From the NCBI RefSeq assembly GCF_001281025.1, contig NZ_CP012646.1, positions 959,001-1,023,000 of the forward strand: a DNA stretch of 64,000 bases. The letters are read 5' to 3'. Under the pieces are notes generated by a model. It searched no databases. It had not been told where the DNA came from and worked only from the letters and a program-made list of their open reading frames with translations. This DNA is from Streptococcus mitis (GTDB taxonomy: Bacteria > Bacillota > Bacilli > Lactobacillales > Streptococcaceae). The position numbers and the translations under genes are program-made. Positions 46,606 to 55,151 of this stretch are shown here, in pieces. The number at the start of each line of letters is the position of its first letter. Position 1 is the first letter of the stretch.

Positions 46606-47283
46606 TTAGTTCCTCCAATGTTTTTCTAAGTGAGTGGATAGTTTGGAAATAGGGAAGCAGACTGCGAAATACAAGACTAGAATGGTTCCATAAATCCAAA
46701 AGGAAGCGGTTGCGATAGTCAAGCGATTGCTATCGATGATTTGCTGTCCAACCTTGGTCACTTCAACTACCCCAATCAAGACAACCAAGGAAGTGGTTTT
46801 GATCATCCGAGTGACAAGGTTGATGGCTTGTGGTAGCAATCTTCTCAAGACCTGTGGGATGATGATGTGGTAGTAAAGTTGAACATTTGTCAAACCTAGT
46901 GCCTGTCCACTTTCAAACTGATGCTTAGGGAGGGAAGTGATGGCTCCACGGACCAAGTCCCCCATTTCAGCTGTTCCCCAGAGGGTAAAAACGATAATAG
47001 CTGAAGTCTCTCCTGAGATATTGATATTAAAGTTTCGAGCTAATCCGAAATAAACGATGAAGAGTAGCACCAGTTGGGGCATGATACGAATAAATTCCAG
47101 ATACAATCGTGTTAAAAATCGTACGATTCTAGAATGGGAGGTCATGACAATTCCCATGACTGTTCCGAAAATCATGGATAAGAGGACAGACAGGATAGAA
47201 ATGCCAATCGTGACGCCCAATCCCTGTAAAATCCGCAGGAGATTATTTCCCTGAAAGAGTACTTGGATTCCCGAATCCTGCAT
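46606..47283 (-). CDS. Amino-acid ABC transporter permease
   Basis: A 225-residue HisM/GlnP-type permease with about five membrane helices. The EAA-loop region (GQALGLTNVQLYYHIIIPQVLRRLLP) contacts the ATPase. The N-terminus MQDSGIQVLFQGNNLLRILQGL is typical of the family. The gene overlaps the preceding permease gene by 41 bases, so the two are likely made in equal amounts as a heterodimer. Confidence 0.92.
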   Translation of the reverse strand: MQDSGIQVLFQGNNLLRILQGLGVTIGISILSVLLSMIFGTVMGIVMTSHSRIVRFLTRLYLEFIRIMPQLVLLFIVYFGLARNFNINISGETSAIIVFTLWGTAEMGDLVRGAITSLPKHQFESGQALGLTNVQLYYHIIIPQVLRRLLPQAINLVTRMIKTTSLVVLIGVVEVTKVGQQIIDSNRLTIATASFWIYGTILVLYFAVCFPISKLSTHLEKHWRN

Positions 47284-47923
47284 GGCGGAGCCTCCTTTCT
47301 ATCCAGCTAAAGACCAGTGATATGGGCAGCAGCATAATCAGGTAAGCAATTACCAACATAGCTAGCGCAATGTCTGTCTCATAATAGAGCCCAATCAAGT
47401 CCTTGGCGACGTACATGAGGTCTGCTAAAGCTACTGCTGAGAAAACGGAGGTTTCCTTGATGAGGAAAATGACATTGGCGCTAAAAGATGGTAGGGCCAC
47501 CGCTGTTGCTTGCGGAAGAACCACATAGCGAAAGACCTGTACAGGTGTCAGACCGATGGCTAATCCAATCTCATGCTGGGTTTGACTGATGGCTTCCAAC
47601 CCACTTCGGAAAGATTCTGCCATATAGGAGCCTCCTAAAAAGACTAATCCCAGAGTAGCACAGACTTCCGAAGATAGGACAATCCCTATTCGGGGAAGAC
47701 CGAAGTAGAGAAAGAAGAGTTGAATCAAAAGGGGTGTATTACGTGACAATTCAATGTAGGCTGTCGCTATTTGCGCCAAAAAAGGGATGCGGTAATGCCG
47801 GATGATACTAACGATTAAACCGAGCAGAAAGGATCCCAGAATTCCCCAAACTGCAATATGCAAGGTTAGGAGAAAAGCCTTTTGATATAGTGGTAGATAT
47901 TGTTCAACAATGGACCAATCCAA
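47243..47923 (-). CDS. Amino-acid ABC transporter permease with TTG start
   Basis: A 226-residue permease, partner of the following one, with five membrane helices and an EAA region (GLAIGLTPVQVFRYVVLPQATAVALP). The start is TTG 47923, supported by GGGAGG eight bases upstream on the minus strand (47937-47931); no ATG option fits. The promoter has an extended -10 TGC-TACAAT (47965-47957). It is the first gene of the operon. Confidence 0.92.
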   Translation of the reverse strand: MDWSIVEQYLPLYQKAFLLTLHIAVWGILGSFLLGLIVSIIRHYRIPFLAQIATAYIELSRNTPLLIQLFFLYFGLPRIGIVLSSEVCATLGLVFLGGSYMAESFRSGLEAISQTQHEIGLAIGLTPVQVFRYVVLPQATAVALPSFSANVIFLIKETSVFSAVALADLMYVAKDLIGLYYETDIALAMLVIAYLIMLLPISLVFSWIERRLRHAGFGNPSTLSGK

Positions 47924-48070
47924 AAATAGAACCTCCCATCTAGAAATAATACAGTTATTGTAGCACTTAAAATCTCCTTTGGATAATATCTATTTTTTAT
48001 TGCCGTGATAAGGATTTTTTATCATAGATATAAAATTTCTGAAATTTCCAAACAAAATATTTGAAAAGTT

Positions 48071-48120
48071 TTGAAAAAAGAGTTAAGATATTTTTGTAAT
48101 ATACAAAGTAAACGCTTACT
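48071..48120 (+). promoter_or_regulatory. lctO promoter region with cre-like site
   Basis: TTGAAA (48071-48076) and a TAATAT (48097-48102) are candidate promoter boxes with a long 20-bp spacer. Just downstream AGTAAACGCTTACT (48107-48120) is a near-perfect palindrome resembling a CcpA cre site. Placed at the expected start point, it would let CcpA repress lactate oxidase in rich sugar. Confidence 0.6.
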
Positions 48121-48138
48121 TATTAAGGAGGGCATTTT

Positions 48139-49275
48139 ATGTCATACAAAACAAGCAATGCAGAAGGTCATGTAGACTTCATCAATACCTATGATTTGGA
48201 GCCAATGGCACAACAAGTTATTCCTAAAGCAGCATTTGGCTATATCGCTAGTGGGGCGGAGGATACTTTCACTTTACGTGAGAATATTCGTGCCTTTAAC
48301 CACAAACTCATCGTTCCTCATACACTCTGCAATGTAGAAAATCCAAGTACAGAGATTGAATTTGCAGGCGAAAAATTGTCTTCACCAATCATTATGGCAC
48401 CTGTTGCAGCTCATAAATTGGCAAATGAACAGGGTGAAGTGGCGACTGCGCGTGGTGTGCATGAGTTTGGTTCTCTTTACACAACTAGCTCTTACTCTAC
48501 TGTCGATCTTCCAGAAATTACGGAAGCCCTTCAAGGGACACCTCATTGGTTCCAATTTTACTTTAGTAAGGATGACGGTATCAACCGCCATATCATGGAC
48601 CGTGTGAAGGCTGAAGGTTATAAAGCGATTGTCTTGACAGCAGATGCGACTGTAGGGGGCAATCGTGAGGTTGATAAGCGTAATGGATTTGTCTTCCCAG
48701 TTGGCATGCCGATTGTTGAAGAATATCTGCCAGAAGGTGCTGGAAAATCAATGGACTTTGTTTACAAATCAGCTAAACAACGCTTGTCTCCACGTGATGT
48801 AGAATTTATCGCTGAATACTCAGGACTTCCTGTTTATGTCAAGGGACCACAATGCCGTGAGGATGTTGAACGTTCACTTGCTGCAGGTGCATCTGGTATC
48901 TGGGTAACAAACCACGGTGGACGCCAAATTGATGGTGGACCAGCAGCCTTTGATTCACTTCAAGAAGTAGCTGAAGCGGTTGACAAACGCGTGCCAATTG
49001 TCTTTGACTCAGGTGTTCGTCGTGGTCAACACGTCTTTAAAGCCTTGGCCTCAGGAGCAGACTTGGTAGCTATTGGCCGCCCTGTCATCTATGGTTTGGC
49101 CCTCGGTGGTAGTGTCGGTGTGCGTCAAGTCTTTGAACACTTGAATGCGGAATTGAAGACAGTCATGCAGTTGTCTGGAACTCAGACTATTGAAGATGTC
49201 AAACACTTCAAACTCCGTCACAACCCATACAACCCAACCTTCCCAGTTGACCCACGCGACTTAAAATTGTATTGA
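48139..49275 (+). CDS. lctO: L-lactate oxidase
   Basis: A 378-residue FMN enzyme that oxidises L-lactate to pyruvate with O2, releasing H2O2. It belongs to the 2-hydroxyacid oxidase family. The active-site His is H259 in TNHGGRQIDGG. FMN-binding parts are PIIMAPVAAHKL, VLTADATVGGN and FDSGVRRGQHVFKALA. Lactate monooxygenase is unlikely because this lineage is known for lactate oxidase. AAGGAGGG lies before the ATG. It is monocistronic with a strong terminator. Confidence 0.95.
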   Translation: MSYKTSNAEGHVDFINTYDLEPMAQQVIPKAAFGYIASGAEDTFTLRENIRAFNHKLIVPHTLCNVENPSTEIEFAGEKLSSPIIMAPVAAHKLANEQGEVATARGVHEFGSLYTTSSYSTVDLPEITEALQGTPHWFQFYFSKDDGINRHIMDRVKAEGYKAIVLTADATVGGNREVDKRNGFVFPVGMPIVEEYLPEGAGKSMDFVYKSAKQRLSPRDVEFIAEYSGLPVYVKGPQCREDVERSLAAGASGIWVTNHGGRQIDGGPAAFDSLQEVAEAVDKRVPIVFDSGVRRGQHVFKALASGADLVAIGRPVIYGLALGGSVGVRQVFEHLNAELKTVMQLSGTQTIEDVKHFKLRHNPYNPTFPVDPRDLKLY

Positions 49276-49287
49276 TAAAACAGCTTG

Positions 49288-49313
49288 CCTCCACTAAGTG
49301 TGGAGGTTTTTGT
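49288..49313 (+). terminator. Terminator of lctO
   Basis: CCTCCAC (49288-49294) pairs with GTGGAGG (49300-49306), then TTTTTG. Confidence 0.9.
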
Positions 49314-49385
49314 TTGTGTTTTAAACGTTTGAATAAAGGAAAATCATATAAAAGTCTATATAAATATATTTTCCAATCAAATATC

Positions 49386-49414
49386 TTGCTAGGGCTTTCA
49401 TTTTTTGCTATACT
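49386..49414 (+). promoter_or_regulatory. Promoter of the first TPP-riboswitch transcript
   Basis: TTGCTA (49386-49391), a 17-bp spacer and TGC-TATACT (-10 at 49409-49414), 17 bases before the riboswitch P1 helix. Confidence 0.8.
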
Positions 49415-49437
49415 GGTGCAGTAATTAAATAATAAAG

Positions 49438-49593
49438 ACATTTGGGGTGCTTTAGGCTGAGATGATACCCATTGAACCTGATACAGTTAAGACTGGCGAA
49501 GGGAAATGTGAAAAGTTTTTTTTCGTATGGCGAAATGAACGATCTAATCTTGTAAGCTAAACTCTGATTCTTGATTGTAATTGGAGTCTTTTT
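49438..49593 (+). promoter_or_regulatory. TPP riboswitch 1 with terminator, upstream of tenA
   Basis: The aptamer is 49438-49509. P1 is ACATTT/AAATGT, and the conserved GGGGTGC, GGCTGAGATGATACCC, GAACCTGAT and GGCGAAGGGAA follow in THI-element order. The expression platform ends in an imperfect hairpin (ACTCTGATT with AATTGGAGT, 49561-49587) and T-run. This is the usual transcription-off design when TPP is bound. The 91 bases 49423-49513 are identical to the second leader at 52297-52387. Confidence 0.95.
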
Positions 49594-49738
49594 GTTTATA
49601 TAAGCTGGATGAAGGTGATACAAAGCATTTAGGTAGCTCTTCTTGAACGCCCTTGATTTTTTTAAAAAAGGTCAAGAAAAACTAGGATTTTCTTGGTGTT
49701 TTGTTGATTACGAACGAGTAAAGAGAGGAAAAGTAAAT

Positions 49739-50407
49739 ATGGAAACACAAGACTATGCATTTGAGCCAGGTTTGACTGTTGGAGAATTATTAAAAAATAG
49801 TCAGCAGGATTGGCAAGTTGCAATCAATCATCGTTTTGTTAAGGAACTTTTTGCGGGGACAATTGAGAATAAGGTCTTAAAAGACTACCTGATTCAAGAT
49901 TATCACTTCTTTGATGCCTTCTTATCCATGCTGGGTGCTTGCGTAGCCCACGCAGACCAGCTTGAATCCAAGCTTCGTTTTGCCAAGCAATTAGGCTTTC
50001 TTGAAGCAGATGAAGACGGTTATTTCCAAAAGGCTTTCAAAGAGTTAAAAGTATCTGAGAATGACTATCTGGAAGTGAACTTGCATCCTGTAACAAAAGC
50101 CTTTCAGGATTTAATGTATTCTGCTGTTTCATCATCAGACTATGCCCATCTTTTGGTCATGTTGGTCATTGCAGAAGGTCTCTATTTAGACTGGGGTTCT
50201 AAAGATTTAGCTCTACCTGAAGCCTATATTCATTCGGAATGGATCAATCTCCACAGAGGTCCTTTCTTTGCAGAGTGGGTTCAATTTCTGGTTGACGAAC
50301 TTAATCGTGTCGGAAAAGGTCGAGAAGATTTGACAGAACTTCAGCAACGCTGGAATCAAGCGGTCGCTTTAGAATTAGCCTTTTTTGATATTGGTTATGA
50401 CGCTTAG
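49739..50407 (+). CDS. tenA: TenA family protein, Cys-less type
   Basis: A 222-residue TenA/THI-4 helical protein for salvage of thiamin pyrimidine from breakdown products. The usual catalytic Cys of the LPCPW motif is absent; the aligned place reads LVIAEGLYLDWG. This fits the Glu (TenA_E) subgroup rather than the Cys subgroup. The frame is open from 49643, but that part is riboswitch leader sequence; ATG 49739 with GAGAGGA upstream is chosen. It is the only gene before a BOX element, under TPP riboswitch 1. Confidence 0.85.
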   Translation: METQDYAFEPGLTVGELLKNSQQDWQVAINHRFVKELFAGTIENKVLKDYLIQDYHFFDAFLSMLGACVAHADQLESKLRFAKQLGFLEADEDGYFQKAFKELKVSENDYLEVNLHPVTKAFQDLMYSAVSSSDYAHLLVMLVIAEGLYLDWGSKDLALPEAYIHSEWINLHRGPFFAEWVQFLVDELNRVGKGREDLTELQQRWNQAVALELAFFDIGYDA

Positions 50408-50441
50408 AGAAGGTTCAGGATATTGACAAATTTGATGAGGT

Positions 50442-50593
50442 AATTCTCTTCGAAAATCAAATTCAAACCACGTCAGCTTCACCTTAGATTATATATGTGA
50501 CTGACTTCGTCAGTCTTATCTACAACCTCAAAGCAGTGCTTTGAGCAGCCTGCGGCTAGCTTCCTAGTTTGCTCTTTGATTTTCATTGAGCAT
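50442..50593 (+). repeat. BOX element 2 (A-B-C)
   Basis: A full-length BOX element in the plus orientation, from ATTCTCTTCGAAAATC (boxA) through TCTACAACCTCAAAGCAGTG (boxB) to GATTTTCATTGAGCAT (boxC). It separates tenA from thiM and may influence mRNA structure or stability there. Confidence 0.92.
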
Positions 50594-50683
50594 AAATCAT
50601 TCAATGTAAAAAAATTTCTTAACGAAAGATAGAGATAAATCGAAATCAGTAGATCGTATAAAGTGAAAAGGAAGGATTTCAAT

Positions 50684-51466
50684 ATGACAAGTTTAAAATT
50701 ATTAAAAGAAAAAGCACCTTTGGTCATTTGCATAACCAATGATGTAGTAAAAAATTTCACAGCAAATGGATTAGTAGCACTGGGTGCATCACCAGCCATG
50801 AGTGAGTTTCCAGCAGATTTAGAGGATTTGTTAAAGTATGCTGGTGGTTTATTAATAAACATAGGAACATTAACAGATGAAAATTGGAAATTATACCAAG
50901 CTGCTCTGAAAATTGCAGAGAAATATAATGTCCCAGCAGTTTTAGATCCTGTAGCCTGTGGAGCAGGAGAATATAGAAAAAAAGTAGCAGATGATCTAAT
51001 CAACAATTATAAACTAGCAGCGATTAGGGGAAATGCTGGCGAGATTGCCTCTTTAGTAGGGATAAATGTGGCGTCTAAAGGAGTAGATAGTGCGGGAGTA
51101 GATAATATTGATGAAATTGCTCTAGCAGCAAATAAGAAGTTCAATATTCCTATAATAGTAACAGGTGAAGTGGATGCTATTGCGGTAAATGGAGAAGTGG
51201 TAACGATTCATAATGGTAGTTCCATGATGCCAAAAGTTATTGGGACAGGATGCTTATTAGGGGCAGTGGTAGCAAGCTTTATCGGACTTGAAAAAGGTCA
51301 AGAATTGAAATCATTAGAAACTGCAATGTTGGTTTACAATATCGCTGGAGAAATGGCAGCAAAACGTCCAAATGGACATCTTCCTGGAACATTTAAAGTT
51401 GAATTTATAAATGCCTTATACGAGATTACAGATGAAGATGTAAAGGAATTCAAAAGAGTGAAGTAA
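50684..51466 (+). CDS. thiM: Hydroxyethylthiazole kinase, copy 1 (Cys type)
   Basis: A 260-residue kinase that phosphorylates the thiazole moiety of thiamin for salvage. Motifs are [26 protein letters not shown] cut into the usual blocks ([17 protein letters not shown]), [24 protein letters not shown] and GTGCLLGAV with C190 in the anion hole. ATG 50684 has GGAAGGA upstream; the in-frame start at 50663 has none. The codon use is more AT-rich than in thiM copy 2, which suggests a different origin for this thiM-thiE pair. Confidence 0.92.
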   Translation: MTSLKLLKEKAPLVICITNDVVKNFTANGLVALGASPAMSEFPADLEDLLKYAGGLLINIGTLTDENWKLYQAALKIAEKYNVPAVLDPVACGAGEYRKKVADDLINNYKLAAIRGNAGEIASLVGINVASKGVDSAGVDNIDEIALAANKKFNIPIIVTGEVDAIAVNGEVVTIHNGSSMMPKVIGTGCLLGAVVASFIGLEKGQELKSLETAMLVYNIAGEMAAKRPNGHLPGTFKVEFINALYEITDEDVKEFKRVK

Positions 51467-51467
51467 A

Positions 51468-52097
51468 ATGTTTCATAAAGAATTACTAAAACTATATTTT
51501 ATTTGTGGAACGACTACTTGCCAAGGAAAAGATCTATATACAGTCGTTGAGGAAGCCTTAAAAGGTGGTATAACCTTATTTCAATTCCGTGAAAAAGGGG
51601 AGGGAGCCTTAGAAGGTAAAGAAAAAGTCGAATTAGCAATTAAACTACAGGATCTTTGTAAAAAATATAATGTTCCATTTATCGTTAATGATGATATAGA
51701 TTTGGCAATGGAAATTGACGCTGATGGCGTACATGTAGGACAAGATGACCTCGGTGTTGATGAAATTAGAAAATTGATGCCAGATAAAATAATTGGTCTC
51801 TCTATAAAAAACGAGGACGAATTTCAACAATCAAAAGTTGAATATGTAGATTATGTGGGTGTTGGTCCTGTATTTGATACCCAGTCAAAGGGCGATGCTG
51901 GTGGTGCTATAGGTTATGAAGGTCTTAAATTGATGAGAAAACTATTGCCACAAATGCCCTTAGTTGCAATTGGTGGGATACAGACGCAACATATTAAAGA
52001 CATTATGAAGACCAATGTTGACGGTGTTTCAATCATTTCAGCAATATCGTATGCAAAAAATATAGAAAAAACTGTTCGGGAAATGAGTGAACAATAG
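51468..52097 (+). CDS. thiE: Thiamin-phosphate synthase, copy 1
   Basis: A 209-residue TIM-barrel enzyme that joins HMP-PP and thiazole phosphate into thiamin phosphate. Motifs: FQFREKGEGA, FIVNDDIDLAMEIDADGVHVGQDD cut as NDDIDLA and DGVHVGQDD, YVGVGPVFDTQSKGDAG and AIGGIQ. The start is one base after the thiM stop (TAAAATG), so the pair is one operon. It is AT-rich like its partner. The frame is complete and no mutated motif is seen. Confidence 0.93.
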   Translation: MFHKELLKLYFICGTTTCQGKDLYTVVEEALKGGITLFQFREKGEGALEGKEKVELAIKLQDLCKKYNVPFIVNDDIDLAMEIDADGVHVGQDDLGVDEIRKLMPDKIIGLSIKNEDEFQQSKVEYVDYVGVGPVFDTQSKGDAGGAIGYEGLKLMRKLLPQMPLVAIGGIQTQHIKDIMKTNVDGVSIISAISYAKNIEKTVREMSEQ

Positions 52098-52243
52098 GTA
52101 TCTATCCTTGGATTCTGAGTAAGTGGAAGTTTTCCTTTTCTAAAAAGATATGTCCAGATTCAGTTCAAATAGCTAATCCATCAAATATGTTATTTATTTT
52201 TTGCAAAAGAAAGATCTGCTGTATTTGTGAGTGCAAGGCTGTA

Positions 52244-52288
52244 TTTCCAGTTCAATTTCTTGAACTGGAAAAAATCGTTTGTTATAAT
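52244..52288 (+). promoter_or_regulatory. Promoter of the ykoEDC operon, overlapped by a 12-bp palindrome
   Basis: TTGAAC (52260-52265), a 17-bp spacer and TGT-TATAAT (52280-52288). A perfect 12-bp stem (TTTCCAGTTCAA at 52244-52255, TTGAACTGGAAA at 52260-52271) overlaps the -35 box. It lacks a T-run, so it looks like a possible operator more than a terminator for thiE. The rest of 52098-52240 shows no feature. Confidence 0.75.
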
Positions 52289-52311
52289 ATTTATATAATT
52301 AAATAATAAAG

Positions 52312-52464
52312 ACATTTGGGGTGCTTTAGGCTGAGATGATACCCATTGAACCTGATACAGTTAAGACTGGCGAAGGGAAATGTGAAATGGTTTTGTATTT
52401 ATAGAAACTAACCATCTAATCTTGTAAGCTGAACTCTAATTTCTATCTGTAATTAGAGTTTTTT
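52312..52464 (+). promoter_or_regulatory. TPP riboswitch 2 with terminator, upstream of ykoE
   Basis: The aptamer 52312-52383 is identical to the first one. The terminator is better formed: AACTCTAATT (52432-52441) pairs perfectly with AATTAGAGTT (52451-52460), then TTTTTT. It should switch off the whole thiamin transport and salvage operon when TPP is high. Confidence 0.96.
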
Positions 52465-52542
52465 CTTTTACGAAACTGGATACAAAGCATTTAGGTAGCT
52501 CACCTTGAATGCCCCACTTTTCTTTAAAAAAGGAGTTTTTTT

Positions 52543-53103
52543 ATGTTGAAAAAATGGCAGTTAAAAGATGTTATTTTACTTGCTTTCTTGTCTATCTTTT
52601 TTGGTGGCGTTTTTGTAGGATCTGGCTATCTGTTTGATATCCTCACTCTGATTTTAGCCCCTCTTGGTTTACAGGCCTTTGCCAATGAAATCCTCTTTGG
52701 TCTCTGGTGTATGGCTGCGCCCATCGCTGCCATATTTGTTCCAAGAGTCGGAAGTGCAACGATTGGAGAAGTACTAGCTGCGCTTGCTGAAGTCCTTTAT
52801 GGTAGCCAATTCGGTCTAGGCGCTCTTTTGTCTGGCTTGGTTCAAGGTTTGGGAAGTGAACTTGGTTTTATCGTAACCAAGAATCGCTATGAAAGTTGGC
52901 TCTCTCTAACTGCCAATAGTATTGGGATTACGCTTGTTAGCTTTGTCTATGAATACATTAAGTTAGGTTACTACGCCTTCTCCCTTCCTTTTGTCCTTTC
53001 CTTGCTTGTGGTGCGCTTTATTTCTGTCTTTTTCTTCTGTACCATCTTGGTTCGTGCCATTGTCAAACTTTATCATCAGTTTGCAGCTGGAGGCAAGGCA
53101 TAG
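52543..53103 (+). CDS. ykoE: ECF transporter substrate-binding component (YkoE)
   Basis: A 186-residue membrane protein with about five or six helices. It matches the YkoE S-component (WQLKDVILLAFLSIFFGGVF, then GLQAFANEILFGLWCMAAPIAA, then RVGSATIGEVLAALAE), which binds a thiamin precursor, thought to be HMP or thiamin. GGAG lies seven bases before the ATG. The TPP riboswitch directly upstream supports the assignment. The next gene starts on the base after the stop. Confidence 0.9.
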   Translation: MLKKWQLKDVILLAFLSIFFGGVFVGSGYLFDILTLILAPLGLQAFANEILFGLWCMAAPIAAIFVPRVGSATIGEVLAALAEVLYGSQFGLGALLSGLVQGLGSELGFIVTKNRYESWLSLTANSIGITLVSFVYEYIKLGYYAFSLPFVLSLLVVRFISVFFFCTILVRAIVKLYHQFAAGGKA

Positions 53104-54489
53104 ATGGGGCTGGAACTACGAGCGATTCAGTCCCCAATCTTCTCTGAGCCGCTTGATTTTACTTTTCATGCGCAAGCCTTTACCTTGTTAGTTGGGAGCA
53201 GTGGTTCAGGAAAATCCAGCCTCTTTCAAATGATTGCCCAAGTCAGTTCTCTTCCCTATAGCGGTCAAGTCCTGATAAATGGGAGCGAGGTCAGTCAGCT
53301 TTCTATCATCGAACGTGTCCAGACGGTTGGTATTCTCTTTCAAAATCCCAATCATCAATTTACCATGGAGAACTTGTTTGAGGAGCTAATTTTTACCTTG
53401 GAAAATATTGAGCATCCCGCTCAGGAAATTGATTCTAAAATAGCAGAGGTTGTCCAGCAATGTCGCTGCAAGGCGATTTTGCACCGTCCAATTCATCACT
53501 TATCAGGTGGGGAAAAGCAAAAGGCTGCTTTGGCTGTTCTCTTTGCTATGAATCCTAGGGTCTATTTCTTGGATGAGCCCTTCGCTTCCATTGACCGCAA
53601 GAGCAGGTTAGAGATATTGGAGATTCTAAAAGAGTTGGTCTCTGATGGGAAGACAGTTATTTTGTGCGACCATGATTTAACGGACTATGAAGCCTATATC
53701 GACCATATGGTGGAGCTAAGAGATGGTCAACTAAGGGAAGTATTTCAAATCCCTACCTCTGAGACGACACAGGTTGCTTCAAAGGAAGTTGCTTCTAGTC
53801 CAGAACTATTCCATATGGATGGAACGACTTGTGAGCTGGATAAGCGCCCCCTCTTTTCGATTGCGGATTTCACATTCTATAAAGGAATTTCCTGTATTTT
53901 GGGTGATAATGGTGTCGGGAAATCAACCCTCTTTCGGTCTATTCTTCAATTTCAAAAGTATAAAGGACGAATTACTTGGAGGGGGACAGTCCTGAAAAAG
54001 AAAAAGAGTTTGTATCGTGACCTGACGGGTGTTGTTCAGGAAGCTGAGAAACAGTTTATCCGAGTCAGTCTGCGAGAGGAACTTCAATTAGATGGACCTG
54101 ATTCTGAAAGAAATCAGCGCATTTTCCAAGCTTTACGATATTTTGATCTGGAGCAGGCTCTTGATAAGAGTCCCTATCAACTAAGTGGTGGTCAGCAAAA
54201 GATTCTTCAGCTCTTGACCATCTTGACCAGCAAGGCTTCTGTGATTTTACTAGATGAACCTTTTGCAGGTTTGGATGATAGAGCTTGCCATTATTTTTGC
54301 AAGTGGATTGTGGAGGACAGAAATCAGGGAAGAAGTTTTCTGATCATTAGCCATCGTTTAGATCCCTTGATCTCTGTGGTTGATTATTGGATTGAGATGA
54401 CTAGTCAGGGTCTCAGTCATGTGAAAGCAGTGACAATTACCAAACCACTCACATCTCAGAGTAGCAATACCCAAGGGGAGGTGAAGTAG
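53104..54489 (+). CDS. ykoD: ECF transporter ATPase with two ABC domains (YkoD)
   Basis: A 461-residue protein with two fused ABC domains. Domain 1 has GSSGSGKSS (31-39), LSGGEKQK and YFLDEPFASID. Domain 2 has GDNGVGKST (from 267), LSGGQQKI and ILLDEPFAGLD. It gives energy for the YkoE/YkoC thiamin-precursor ECF transporter. The ATG directly follows the ykoE stop and no separate promoter is visible. Both domains appear catalytically complete. Confidence 0.93.
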   Translation: MGLELRAIQSPIFSEPLDFTFHAQAFTLLVGSSGSGKSSLFQMIAQVSSLPYSGQVLINGSEVSQLSIIERVQTVGILFQNPNHQFTMENLFEELIFTLENIEHPAQEIDSKIAEVVQQCRCKAILHRPIHHLSGGEKQKAALAVLFAMNPRVYFLDEPFASIDRKSRLEILEILKELVSDGKTVILCDHDLTDYEAYIDHMVELRDGQLREVFQIPTSETTQVASKEVASSPELFHMDGTTCELDKRPLFSIADFTFYKGISCILGDNGVGKSTLFRSILQFQKYKGRITWRGTVLKKKKSLYRDLTGVVQEAEKQFIRVSLREELQLDGPDSERNQRIFQALRYFDLEQALDKSPYQLSGGQQKILQLLTILTSKASVILLDEPFAGLDDRACHYFCKWIVEDRNQGRSFLIISHRLDPLISVVDYWIEMTSQGLSHVKAVTITKPLTSQSSNTQGEVK

Positions 54490-54490
54490 T

Positions 54491-55141
54491 ATGGTCAAAG
54501 TAGCAACCCAGACACCGATTATCAGTCTCTTCTTGCTGATTTTATCCTTAGAAACATCTTTCATTCCTTCGATTGCTCTGAATCTTTCGGTAGTCGCATT
54601 TTGCATTCTCTTTATGCTCTATTACCGTCGATTTAAAGTATTGGCTTGGATGATTCTGCTCGCCATTTTGCCATCTTTGGCCAACTACTGGGCAGTTCAG
54701 TTACATGGAGATACTTCGCAGGCAGTCATGCTTGGAACGAGGGCCTTTGTGACCGTTTGTATTGATCTTGTTTTTGTTTCCTCTATTTCCCTAAAAGAGC
54801 TTCTCTTGTACTTGGCTCAAAAGGGGTTATCACGCTCTTGGGCCTATGCCTTGATTGTGGTATTCAATTCCTTTCCCCTTATTCAGCAAGAAATCAAGTC
54901 CCTCAAGGAAGCTTGCTTATTACGCGGTCAAGAACTACATTTTTGGTCGCCCTTGATTTACAGTAAGGTTTTGATGACGGTCTTTAGATGGCGCCATCTT
55001 TACCTGAGAGCTCTATCGGCGCATGGATATGACGAACATGCACAGGTGGAGAATCGCTATCGGACTTTTTATATTCCTCAAAGGACAATATTCATCTACC
55101 TGCTTTTCTTTTTATTGCTTCAAACCAGTCTATTTTTATAA
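54491..55141 (+). CDS. ykoC: ECF transporter transmembrane T component (YkoC)
   Basis: A 216-residue EcfT-type protein with four or five membrane helices. The coupling-helix region has EIKSLKEACLLRGQELH and a second basic stretch RWRHLYLRALSAHGYDEH that should contact the ATPase. GGGGAGGTG overlaps the ykoD stop, one base before this gene. Its role is to join YkoE with YkoD. Confidence 0.9.
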   Translation: MVKVATQTPIISLFLLILSLETSFIPSIALNLSVVAFCILFMLYYRRFKVLAWMILLAILPSLANYWAVQLHGDTSQAVMLGTRAFVTVCIDLVFVSSISLKELLLYLAQKGLSRSWAYALIVVFNSFPLIQQEIKSLKEACLLRGQELHFWSPLIYSKVLMTVFRWRHLYLRALSAHGYDEHAQVENRYRTFYIPQRTIFIYLLFFLLLQTSLFL

Positions 55142-55151
55142 AGGAGTTATT

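Noticed and set aside
49643..49738. 32-residue N-terminal extension of the first tenA
   Set aside because: This part is shared with the non-coding leader of the second riboswitch and gives no TenA-like residues; ATG 49739 has GAGAGGA.
44820..50593. Elements at first considered as RUP repeats
   Set aside because: The parts (CGTCAGC/CGTCAACGTCGCC boxA core, boxB ACAACCTCAAA, boxC end TTTTCATTGAGTA) and the 150-bp length fit BOX elements, not the 107-bp RUP.
52244..52271. Palindrome after thiE as a terminator
   Set aside because: No T-run follows on either strand and it overlaps a near-consensus promoter -35.
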